Shown: positions 1-5,695 of the stretch, in pieces | Numbering within the stretch: the first letter of the stretch is position 1 | Layout: the number at the start of each line of letters is the position of its first letter | DNA from: Nitrospiraceae bacterium | GTDB taxonomy: Bacteria; Nitrospirota; Nitrospiria; Nitrospirales; Nitrospiraceae | Direction: 5' to 3' | DNA length: 7,758 nucleotides | Assembly (NCBI GenBank): GCA_011391455.1 | Contig: JAABQN010000095.1 | Span: forward strand, 1 to 7,758 | Program-made: the position numbers and the translations under genes | Notes under the pieces: model-generated | Databases searched by the model: none | The model's input: the letters and a program-made list of their open reading frames with translations, nothing else | Told to the model about the DNA's origin: nothing

Positions 1-40
1 CGCGCCGCCCGCGCGACAGACCGTGGCGCGTGACCCGAAT

Positions 41-130
41 GGTCTCTCTTGTTTATTTGCTCTATCTGGTTTGTTTGGTTGAACGAGACTAACCAGGTGA
101 ACAAAACAAACCGGATGAACCAGATCAACG
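41..130. repeat. Palindromic repeat of 9-nt units, copy 1
   Basis: An imperfect inverted repeat. A T-rich left arm with units such as TCTATCTGG and TTTGTTTGG leads to TGGTT (76-80), a 10-nt loop, then AACCA (91-95). An A-rich right arm follows with a 9-nt rhythm (AACCAGGTG, AACAAAACA, AACCGGATG, AACCAGATC). The centre, TTGGTTGA followed by GA and ACTAACCAG, recurs in the same orientation at 1765-1785. The two copies bracket the permease gene. The reading frame open across this stretch comes from the repeat lacking stops and is not taken as a gene. The function is unknown; a transcription-termination or RNA-stability hairpin is possible, but no U-tract follows it. Confidence 0.75.
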
Positions 131-167
131 CGTCCCACCCGTCCCAAGCGCTGTCCTATGAAGAGCC

Positions 168-176
168 TGCTATACT
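168..176 (+). promoter_or_regulatory. Candidate extended -10 promoter of the permease gene
   Basis: TGC followed by TATACT (171-176) is an extended -10 box, five of six matches to TATAAT. No convincing -35 hexamer lies 16-18 nt upstream, which is tolerated in extended -10 promoters. The predicted start near 183 gives a leader of about 65 nt before the GTG start and lies downstream of the palindrome. This is sequence inspection only. Confidence 0.35.
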
Positions 177-237
177 TGGCCCCATAGGGAACAGAAGCTC
201 CTTGATCGCATTACGCCATTGGCCCTCCACTCAGCCT

Positions 238-243
238 GAGGAG
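238..243 (+). promoter_or_regulatory. Shine-Dalgarno supporting the GTG start at 249
   Basis: GAGGAG lies 5 nt before the GTG at 249. It is a strong, well-placed ribosome binding site and fixes the start of the permease at this GTG, because the next in-frame Met lies inside the membrane domain. Confidence 0.75.
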
Positions 244-248
244 ATCCG

Positions 249-1694
249 GTGATCAGCCGACTCTTTCGAACCAAGTCCATTGAACAGATCCTCGCGGACG
301 CAGACCATCCCGATCATCGTTTAAAAAGAACCCTCACTGCCTGGGATCTGACCGCGCTCGGCATTGGCGCGATCATCGGCACCGGCATCTTCGTCTTGAT
401 CGGCACCGCCATCGTCGGCGATGCCAACCGGCCAGGGGCAGGGCCCGGTATCATCCTGTCCTTTGTGCTCTCCGGCTTGACCTGCGCCTTTGCAGCGCTC
501 TGCTATGCAGAGTTTTCTACCATGATTCCCGCCGCTGGCTCCGCCTATACCTACTCGTACGCCACGCTGGGAGAATTCCTGGCCTGGATTACAGGCTGGA
601 ACCTCATTCTCGAATACGGTGTGGCCTGTGTCGCCGTCGCTATCGGATGGTCCGGCTATTTCAACAATCTGCTCAGGCTGGCGGGGATTGAATTACCACA
701 CTGGGCCACACATCCACCCGGAGGACCGGACGGAGGCGTGGCGAACTTCCCTGCCGCGATTATCGTGCTGCTCGTCACCGTGATTCTTGTGATCGGGATT
801 AAAGAAAGCGCCCGCGCAACCGGCATCATTGTGTGCTTGAAGCTCGCCGTCATCCTCTTTTTCATCGCCGTGGGAACGCCGGCCGTGAATAGCGACAACT
901 GGACACCCTTCATGCCGCAGGGATTCGCCGGCGTCGGCGCCGCAGCGGCGATCGTATTCTTTGCCTATATTGGATTCGACGCGATCTCAACCACCGCAGA
1001 AGAAGCCAAGAACCCTCAGCGGGACTTGCCGATCGGGATCATTGCTTCACTCAGCATCTGCACGGTTCTCTACATTATCGTGGCCGCGGTCCTGACCGGC
1101 TTGGTCCCCGTGACGCAGATCGATATCCACGCGCCGGTGGCCGATGCCCTGAGTAAGGTGGGTTTCAAGTGGGGAGCAGCGATTGTGGCGATCGGGGCTG
1201 TGGCCGGCATTACCAGCGTGCTTGTCGTGATGATGCTGGGTCAGATCCGGGTATTCTTTGCCATGTCGCGCGATCACCTCTTGAGTCCCTGGCTCTCAAC
1301 CGTGCATCCGCGCTATGGCACGCCTCACTATGCCACTATTCTCACCGGAATTGCCGTGGCCACGCTTGCTGCCCTGATTCCCATCGGTGATGCGGCGGAC
1401 ATGACCAACATCGGCACTCTCTTTGCTTTTGTCCTGGTCTGTATCGGTGTCGTAGTCCTACGCTACACAAAACCCAACCAGCCCCGCCCATTCCGGCTTC
1501 CCTTCATGCCGCTCGTCCCCATCCTAGGCATGTTGGCATGCCTCGGCCTCATGAGCTTTCTCCCATGGGTAACCTGGATCAGATTCGCCGTCTGGACTGC
1601 CATCGGCATCGCGGTCTACGTGGGATACGGTCTGAAGCACAGCAAACTGGCCGGGCCTCCCACTGACGGCCATCTTCCAAAACGTTCGCTGTAG
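249..1694 (+). CDS. APC-superfamily amino acid permease (cationic amino acid transporter-like)
   Basis: A 481-residue inner-membrane protein with about 12 hydrophobic segments, normal length for bacterial APC/CAT-type permeases such as YfnA or GkApcT. After a short cytoplasmic N-terminus, TM1 carries the glycine-rich unwound substrate-binding motif GIGAIIGTGIF (residues 38-48). TM3 has AWITGWNLILEYG (112-124). The family signature FFAYIGFDAISTTAEEAKNP lies at 237-256 around TM6. The cytoplasmic loop motif GQIRVFFAMSRD is at 331-342. Family knowledge suggests proton-coupled uptake of amino acids; the substrate cannot be read from the sequence. The GTG start is supported by GAGGAG 5 nt upstream. 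The gene is monocistronic: its stop is followed within 16 bases by a palindromic repeat, and the next ORF is on the opposite strand. No truncation or frameshift is seen. Confidence 0.93.
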   Translation: MISRLFRTKSIEQILADADHPDHRLKRTLTAWDLTALGIGAIIGTGIFVLIGTAIVGDANRPGAGPGIILSFVLSGLTCAFAALCYAEFSTMIPAAGSAYTYSYATLGEFLAWITGWNLILEYGVACVAVAIGWSGYFNNLLRLAGIELPHWATHPPGGPDGGVANFPAAIIVLLVTVILVIGIKESARATGIIVCLKLAVILFFIAVGTPAVNSDNWTPFMPQGFAGVGAAAAIVFFAYIGFDAISTTAEEAKNPQRDLPIGIIASLSICTVLYIIVAAVLTGLVPVTQIDIHAPVADALSKVGFKWGAAIVAIGAVAGITSVLVVMMLGQIRVFFAMSRDHLLSPWLSTVHPRYGTPHYATILTGIAVATLAALIPIGDAADMTNIGTLFAFVLVCIGVVVLRYTKPNQPRPFRLPFMPLVPILGMLACLGLMSFLPWVTWIRFAVWTAIGIAVYVGYGLKHSKLAGPPTDGHLPKRSL

Positions 1695-1709
1695 CAGCCA
1701 GTCATGTTC

Positions 1710-1822
1710 ATTTGGTCCATCTGGTCTGTCTAGTCTGTCTGGTCTATTCGGTCTGTCTCGTGTGTTTGGTTGAGAAACTAACCAGATAGACCAGAGAAAC
1801 CAGACAGACCAGATAGACTGGG
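1710..1822. repeat. Palindromic repeat of 9-nt units, copy 2
   Basis: This follows the permease stop codon. The left arm repeats TGGTCTGTC-like 9-mers (1711-1771), reaching TGGTT (1767-1771). An 8-nt loop follows, then AACCA (1780-1784). The right arm runs AACCAGATA, GACCAGAGA, AACCAGACA, GACCAGATA, GACTGG. It is longer and more regular than the copy at 41-130 but has the same central core and orientation. It could fold as a long imperfect hairpin between the permease and the converging minus-strand ORF ending at 1854, and so may act as a bidirectional transcriptional barrier; no U-tract marks it as a standard terminator. Confidence 0.8.
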
Positions 1823-1853
1823 CTTGTCCTAGCAGCCTACTATAAAGAGTGAA

Positions 1854-2282
1854 TTAGCTGGATTTGTCTGCCGGCTGAGCTACCAAGGCTGAGTCAGGAG
1901 CTGGTGTGCTATCGGCAGGAGTAGATGGAGAGGTTGCAGGTGCGACAGGCTGACCGTCAAGTGCTAATGCAGCAGCGGGTACCACCGGTTTTGGAACTGC
2001 GGGCGGCTTAGGAGGAGCAGGTCTCTCCGGCTTGATGCCTCCTTCCCACGAGGGACCGGAATACATATCTGCAGCGAGACCCTTGGCTTTCCATTTCTCT
2101 TCGAAGTCCGCAGCCGCCTTATTCGGCGTCTCACCACTGCCGACGACGTCATTCCACGGATAGGCCTTTGGGCCGATCTGGCACCCGGTCTCTAACCGCT
2201 TCAAATACAAGGAAATTGGATTCCCTCGGTATGGTCCAAGAAAAATATGTAAGGAACCGACATATTCAAGCAAATGTGCCAT
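1854..2282 (-). CDS. Hypothetical Pro/Ala-rich protein, probably N-terminally truncated
   Basis: I do not recognise a family. The believable part has a short globular stretch, LETGCQIGPKAYPWNDVV, then AAADFEEKWKAKGLAADMYS. A low-complexity tail rich in Pro, Ala and Ser follows (PAPPKPPAVPKP onward, roughly the last 55 residues), typical of a linker or exported protein C-terminus. The reading frame stays open upstream to 2516, but that part is translated from the palindromic repeat (for example YRGGSASK), so it is not real protein. The start chosen here, ATG at 2282-2280, gives 142 residues with only a poor ribosome site; ATG at 2312 is an alternative. No signal peptide or lipobox is visible, although the composition suggests one was expected. 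I infer that repeat sequence or a deletion removed the original 5' end, so this may be a pseudogene. Confidence 0.45.
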   Translation of the reverse strand: MAHLLEYVGSLHIFLGPYRGNPISLYLKRLETGCQIGPKAYPWNDVVGSGETPNKAAADFEEKWKAKGLAADMYSGPSWEGGIKPERPAPPKPPAVPKPVVPAAALALDGQPVAPATSPSTPADSTPAPDSALVAQPADKSS

Positions 2283-2354
2283 CCCTGTCCCCAAAGTGGG
2301 GCATGATGCCATAAGAGGTGAGAGGAGGCAAGACACATCCCCATGAATCCCCTT

Positions 2355-2546
2355 GCTCGCAGAGCCCCCACGATAAAAAGGATGGGAAGGACACCCACGT
2401 TGGTCCTGTGCTCCCGGAACGCGCGCCCTGAGAAGGGCCTCGTTCGACGGCCGCACGTAGACCAACATGAGTGTCCTTCCCAGAGAGGGGAATGCAAGCG
2501 AGCTTGGAAGGATCAATATGATGGAGACGGTCGCTCGATGCGCGCA
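2355..2546. repeat. Composite repeat A: GATAAA-type hairpin core split in two
   Basis: The left half of a hairpin core (2355-2377, GCTCGCAGAG through GATAAA) and its right half (2529-2546, GGTCGCTCGATGCGCGCA) match the intact core at 4177-4222 almost base for base. Here about 150 bases separate them, most of which is a second hairpin unit (2384-2507). A 9-bp inverted repeat, GAGCCCCCA (2362-2370) and TGGGGGCTC (2548-2556), still brackets the insertion. A worn copy of the family's right end, TTGACAGG then CTTTTGAGC, lies at 2657-2673. No matching left end was found, so the left boundary is uncertain. Confidence 0.65.
2384..2481. repeat. Long near-perfect hairpin nested in repeat A
   Basis: A 98-nt inverted repeat. 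Outer arms 2384-2405 and 2460-2481 pair over 22 positions; the two non-Watson-Crick positions become G-U pairs only in a minus-strand transcript. Inside, GTGC (2408-2411) pairs with GCAC (2453-2456) and CCG (2414-2416) with CGG (2448-2450). GAACG (2417-2421) pairs with CGTTC (2441-2445) beside a 2-nt GA bulge. GCCCT (2425-2429) closes on AGGGC (2434-2438) with a GAGA tetraloop. The unit lies between direct repeats AAGGAT (2378-2383 and 2508-2513). Confidence 0.8.
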
Positions 2547-2656
2547 TTGGGGGCTCCATGGAGACGTGCCTTGCGATTGAGGTACGGGGAGAATTCTTGG
2601 TCAATGCACAGGGTCAGACTGTGCTCGGTGGACACGCGCAGTCAGGGAGCTGTTGA

Positions 2657-2686
2657 TTGACAGGCTTTTGAGCCGTCCCGTAGACT
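2657..2686 (+). promoter_or_regulatory. Candidate sigma-70 promoter giving a leaderless rimO mRNA
   Basis: TTGACA (2657-2662) is a perfect -35 hexamer. With an 18-nt spacer it is followed by TAGACT (2681-2686), four of six matches to the -10. The start would fall about 7 nt downstream, at or next to the A of the rimO ATG (2694). The -35 overlaps the worn end of repeat A, so the repeat may have supplied part of this promoter. Confidence 0.4.
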
Positions 2687-2693
2687 GCCGCAT

Positions 2694-4073
2694 ATGCCTT
2701 CACGATTGATCACCCCTACTCGCCCAAACAGCAAGAAGACCACTATCGGGTTCGTCAATCTGGGTTGTTCAAAAAATCAGGTCGACTCCGAAGTCATGTT
2801 GGGCACGTTGGTGGCGGATGGGTTTGCCTTGACTGATGACCCGAAGAAGGCCGAAGTGGTCATCATCAATACTTGTGGTTTCATCGAAGAGGCCAAACAG
2901 GAGTCGATCGATACGATCATTGCGCACGGCAAACTCAAAGAAACAGGGTCCTGTCGAGTGCTGATTGCCGCCGGCTGTCTGGCGCAACGGTATCAAGGGG
3001 ACCTCCTCAAGCAATTGCCGGAACTCGACGGCGTGGTGGGGACCGGCGAGTTCGGGAAAATCGCGGAGATTTGCCGGGATCTGCTGGCGCCGAAGAAGCG
3101 GCAGCAACGGCTCTGGATCAGCGAGCCCCCCTATCTGTACGACGCAGACGCGCCACGTCTCCGCCTCGGAAAGGCCCATAGCGCCTACGTCAAGATTGCC
3201 GAAGGTTGTAACCGCAATTGCGCCTTCTGCGCGATCCCCCTGATGCGAGGCAAGCAACGAAGCCGCCCGGTGGAATCGATCGTAGCCGAGGCCACGCGCC
3301 TTGCAGCGGAAGGCGTGAAAGAGATCAACCTCATTTCCCAGGATACAGTGAATTATGGCGTCGATCTTGGCGTGCGCCACGGCCTCGTCACGCTGCTTCG
3401 CGAGCTGGTGAAGGTGAAAGACTTGCGCTGGATCAGGCCCTTCTATCTCTATCCGCAGCAAGTATCGGATGAGTTGTTGGATCTCTATGCAGGCGAAGAA
3501 AAAATCACTAAGTATATCGACATGCCGCTGCAACATATCAACGATCGGATGCTCAAGCGGATGCACCGGCTGGGCGATCGCGCCGCCATTACTTCCCTGG
3601 TCGATCGGATCAGGACGCGCATTCCCGGTGTCACGTTTCGCACGGCCTTCATCGTGGGATTTCCAGGAGAGACGGAAGAAGCGTTCGATGAGCTGAGAGG
3701 CTACGTGGAAGAGGCTGAGTTCGATCGGGTGGCGGTGTTTTTGTATTCGGACGAGGAAGACACCCCGGCTGTCGGACTTGACGACAAAGTCGAGCGATCG
3801 GTCATGGACGAACGACGGAATGAAATCTTAGCTGCGCAAGAAGCGATTGCGGCGGCACGAGGCAAGGCCCGTATCGGCTCAGTGATGGAAGTCTTGGTCG
3901 AAGGGGTCTCCGAAGAGACAGAGTTACTGCTTGAGGGACGCCATGAAGGGCTGGCTCCGGAGATCGACGGCGTCGTGTATATCAATGATGGGTCAGCCAC
4001 AGCGGGGGAACTCGTCAAGGTCGAGATCACCGATGCAGCCCTGTACGATCTTGTGGGCCACATCGTTGCTTAG
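2694..4073 (+). CDS. rimO: Ribosomal protein S12 methylthiotransferase RimO
   Basis: A 459-residue cytoplasmic iron-sulfur enzyme that adds a methylthio group to the conserved aspartate of ribosomal protein uS12, using SAM and two [4Fe-4S] clusters. The N-terminal MTTase domain (about 17-130) has its three cluster cysteines, C25 (NLGCSKNQVDSE), C61 (NTCGF) and C95 (AAGCLAQRY). The radical SAM domain carries CNRNCAFC with C172, C176 and C179. The motifs YPQQVSDELLDL (254-265) and IDMPLQHINDRMLKRMHR (275-292) are characteristic of RimO rather than MiaB. A TRAM domain fills about 390-459. The length is close to E. coli RimO. No Shine-Dalgarno precedes the ATG, consistent with the leaderless promoter proposed at 2657-2686. 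The last base of the stop codon is also the first paired base of repeat B. Confidence 0.96.
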   Translation: MPSRLITPTRPNSKKTTIGFVNLGCSKNQVDSEVMLGTLVADGFALTDDPKKAEVVIINTCGFIEEAKQESIDTIIAHGKLKETGSCRVLIAAGCLAQRYQGDLLKQLPELDGVVGTGEFGKIAEICRDLLAPKKRQQRLWISEPPYLYDADAPRLRLGKAHSAYVKIAEGCNRNCAFCAIPLMRGKQRSRPVESIVAEATRLAAEGVKEINLISQDTVNYGVDLGVRHGLVTLLRELVKVKDLRWIRPFYLYPQQVSDELLDLYAGEEKITKYIDMPLQHINDRMLKRMHRLGDRAAITSLVDRIRTRIPGVTFRTAFIVGFPGETEEAFDELRGYVEEAEFDRVAVFLYSDEEDTPAVGLDDKVERSVMDERRNEILAAQEAIAAARGKARIGSVMEVLVEGVSEETELLLEGRHEGLAPEIDGVVYINDGSATAGELVKVEITDAALYDLVGHIVA

Positions 4074-4138
4074 CAGGGTGCTGAAAAAGAGGGGAAGGGG
4101 TAGCTGGGACGATCCCCTTGCTCGCGCAACGCGCGGCC

Positions 4139-4272
4139 TCAGAAGGATGCAAGGGAGTAGGCAGACCGTTCTTCTTGCTCGCAGAGCCCCCACGATAAAG
4201 CAGTGGTCGCTCGATGCGCGCAGTGAAGAACAATCTGCCTGCTCCCTCTGGGGAAGTTGGGGGATCAGAAGG
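4139..4272. mobile_element. Nested 118-bp hairpin unit flanked by an 8-bp direct repeat
   Basis: An exact TCAGAAGG occurs at 4139-4146 and 4265-4272. Removing bases 4147-4264 and one repeat copy restores a small hairpin, GGCC, TCAGAA, GGCC, matching the tip of the hairpin at 2425-2438. The inserted unit has 22-nt arms (4153-4174 and 4225-4246, 19 matching) around an intact GATAAA-type core. In that core GCA, GAGC and CCAC (4181-4193) pair with GTGG, GCTC and TGC (4203-4217), with a GA bulge at 4213-4214. It encodes no protein, so any movement would need an enzyme supplied from elsewhere. The insertion reading is inference; the repeats and palindrome are directly visible. Confidence 0.55.
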
Positions 4273-4286
4273 CCCTCGCATGGGCA

Positions 4287-4310
4287 ACTGGCACGTCTCG
4301 GCGTGCCAGT
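4287..4310. repeat. Small hairpin module with TCTCGG loop
   Basis: ACTGGCACG (4287-4295) pairs perfectly over 9 bp with CGTGCCAGT (4302-4310) around the loop TCTCGG. The related hairpin at 5592-5609 has the loop TCTTGG and a paired A-T replaced by G-C, so the stem is conserved by compensating change. Confidence 0.75.
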
Positions 4311-4524
4311 GGGTAGGCGGGTGGAATGTTGCGCGCAGTTGGGATCATCCCACCCACCCCTTATAAAGTAATAGCTCGCTGCGGCCTTGCTGGACAGCCT
4401 TTTTGAGCACCCTGCGGGACTTTCCTCTGCTGATCATGACCTGTAGGCCATGAGAGGTTCCTGCATACCACAACAATATTTCCTCAGTCCCCTAGTTCAT
4501 TTCCCGCCGGAATCGTTGCTCGCC

Positions 4525-4533
4525 TGCTACACT
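4525..4533 (+). promoter_or_regulatory. Candidate extended -10 promoter of purU
   Basis: TGC followed by TACACT (4528-4533) is an extended -10 element, closely resembling the one proposed for the permease (TGC then TATACT). No good -35 is visible. A start near 4540 gives a leader of about 30 nt. A weak TAGG lies 6 nt before the purU ATG. Confidence 0.35.
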
Positions 4534-4569
4534 TGAACTAACCACTCTCATCAGAAAGATAGGCCCACG

Positions 4570-5433
4570 ATGACACATCACAAAGAATCGGTCGTCCTCC
4601 TGATTCACTGCAAGGATCGCAGGGGTATTGTGGCCCGGGTCTCCGGCTTCATTCACGACTTTGGCGGAAACATTCTCGACTCGGATCACCATACAGATGA
4701 AGAGACGAACGAGTTTCTCATGCGCATGGAGTTTGCCGCCGAAGGTTTGCAGATTCCACCCGATGAGATCGGCGCCGCCTTCGCCCCGGTCGCAAAGACC
4801 TTCGAGATGCGCTATGAGGTTCGCCCTACAAGTCGCCGAACAAGGGTCGCCATGTTGGTCTCGAAACAGGATCACTGTTTGGCGGATCTGCTCCAACGTC
4901 ACAAACGCGACGAGTTACACATCGATATTCCGGTGATCGTTTCCAATCACGATACCTGCGCCGTCTGGGCCGAACTGTTCAAGATTCCCTTCTCCGTCTG
5001 TCCCGTAACCAAGGAGACCAAGCCACAGCAGGAACAGCAAGTGCTCTCCCTGCTGAAGGACCATCATGTCGAGCTCGTGGTCATGACTCGATACATGCAA
5101 ATCCTTAGCGGCACCTTTCTGTCACAGGTCGGCTGTCCCGTCATCAACATCCACCACTCCTTCCTGCCGGCTTTCATCGGCGCCAATCCCTATCGGCAGG
5201 CCTATGACCGGGGCGTGAAGATCATCGGAGCGACCGCGCACTATGCTACGGAAGACCTGGATGAAGGTCCGATCATCGAGCAGGACGTCATGCGCGTGGG
5301 CCACCGGGATACGGTCGATGATCTGGTAAGGAAAGGTCGGGATCTGGAGGAGATTGTGCTGGCCCGCGCCGTGCGCCGCCATGTTGAACGACGGGTGTTG
5401 GTGTATGGCAGAAAAACCGTGGTATTCGACTAA
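4570..5433 (+). CDS. purU: Formyltetrahydrofolate deformylase PurU
   Basis: A 287-residue cytoplasmic enzyme hydrolysing 10-formyltetrahydrofolate to formate and tetrahydrofolate. It balances the one-carbon pool and, where PurT is present, supplies formate for purine synthesis. An N-terminal ACT domain (about 7-85, opening VVLLIHCKDRRGIVARVSGF) is the usual regulatory part. The C-terminal formyl-transferase fold (about 90-287) contains the catalytic triad of the PurN/PurU family: N193 and H195 in INIHHSFLPAF and D231 in EDLDEGPIIEQDV. The segment GANPYRQAYDRGVKIIGATAHY (205-225 region) is typical of PurU and, with the ACT domain, separates it from the shorter PurN. Length and domain order are normal. 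It stands alone between two structured repeats, with a weak ribosome site (TAGG, 6 nt before the ATG). Confidence 0.96.
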   Translation: MTHHKESVVLLIHCKDRRGIVARVSGFIHDFGGNILDSDHHTDEETNEFLMRMEFAAEGLQIPPDEIGAAFAPVAKTFEMRYEVRPTSRRTRVAMLVSKQDHCLADLLQRHKRDELHIDIPVIVSNHDTCAVWAELFKIPFSVCPVTKETKPQQEQQVLSLLKDHHVELVVMTRYMQILSGTFLSQVGCPVINIHHSFLPAFIGANPYRQAYDRGVKIIGATAHYATEDLDEGPIIEQDVMRVGHRDTVDDLVRKGRDLEEIVLARAVRRHVERRVLVYGRKTVVFD

Positions 5434-5434
5434 T

Positions 5435-5650
5435 CGGATGCTGAAAAAGGGGGATGGGGTAGGTGGGACGATCTCCATGCTCCCAGAGCGCGCACGATAA
5501 AACTGTGCTCGCTCGATGGGCGCAGTGAGAGATCATCCCAGCCACCCCTTATGAGGATTATGTTCACTCGCTGCGGCCTTGCCTGCGGAATGGCGCGTCT
5601 TGGCGCGCCGGGGTTGGGTGGGTGAGAACCGTGAACTTTTTGAGCATCCG
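5435..5650. repeat. Repeat C, compact copy of the same hairpin family
   Basis: The ends 5435-5449 (CGGATGCTGAAAAAG) and 5636-5650 (CTTTTTGAGCATCCG) pair at 14 of 15 positions, starting two bases after the purU stop. Arms 5456-5475 and 5529-5548 match at 17 of 20. The core is uninterrupted: CCA, GAGC, GCAC (5483-5495), loop GATAAAACT (5496-5504), GTGC, GCTC, TGG (5505-5519), with the GA bulge at 5515-5516. A tail (5652-5688) of the same 37-nt length as in B ends 8 bases short of the kinase stop. The element thus occupies nearly the whole gap between converging genes and could block read-through both ways; no classic U-tract terminator is present. Confidence 0.85.
5592..5609. repeat. Small hairpin module with TCTTGG loop
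   Basis: GGCGCG (5592-5597) pairs with CGCGCC (5604-5609) around TCTTGG. It is homologous to the module at 4287-4310, but here it lies after the CTCGCTGCGGCCTTGC block instead of before it. Confidence 0.65.
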
Positions 5651-5695
5651 GCGGGATCTACGCCTGTTGTCCTAGGCGTGCAGGCCATCCTACAG

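Larger units (their letters stand above)
4073..4415. repeat. Composite repeat B with terminal inverted repeats
   Basis: The ends 4073-4089 (CAGGGTGCTGAAAAAG after the stop-codon G) and 4399-4415 (CTTTTTGAGCACCCTG then C) pair at 16 of 17 positions. A second pair of arms, 4095-4116 and 4341-4362, matches at 19 of 22. Within lie an interrupted TCAGAA-type core (4117-4146 resuming at 4273), a nested hairpin unit, a 9-bp hairpin (4287-4310), and CTCGCTGCGGCCTTGC (4375-4390), which recurs exactly at 5567-5582. A 37-nt tail (4415-4451) matches the tail of element C without gaps at about 24 positions. Together with the purU leader this accounts for the gene-free stretch 4074-4569. Confidence 0.85.

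Noticed and set aside
1..33. Possible 3' end of an upstream gene (frame 1, stop TGA at 31-33)
   Set aside because: Only ten codons are visible, Arg/Ala-rich, with no recognisable motif. The position just before a repeat fits the pattern elsewhere but is not enough to call.
49..252. 67-residue plus-strand ORF ending across the permease GTG
   Set aside because: It starts at TTG without a ribosome site and its first half is the 9-nt repeat, which lacks stops in this frame. Protein composition is Asn/Thr repeat-derived and not protein-like.
2769..3566. 265-residue minus-strand ORF inside rimO
   Set aside because: It is antisense to the best-supported coding region of the window; its openness follows from rimO codon bias and it has no recognisable domain.
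4139..4272. CRISPR array or phage attachment site
   Set aside because: The direct repeat is a single 8-bp pair around a palindrome, with no regular spacers, cas genes, integrase or tRNA.
3931..4371. 146-residue plus-strand ORF running from rimO into repeat B
   Set aside because: It begins out of frame inside rimO and continues through palindromic repeat sequence; not protein-like.
4073..4415. Rho-independent terminator for rimO
   Set aside because: The T-run lies inside the base-paired arm and GAGCACCCTG follows it instead of a free U-tract, so it does not meet the usual form, although the structure may still stop polymerase.
4492..4902. 136-residue minus-strand ORF over the purU start
   Set aside because: It is antisense to the ACT domain of purU and its promoter, with no motif or ribosome site; a frame shadow.
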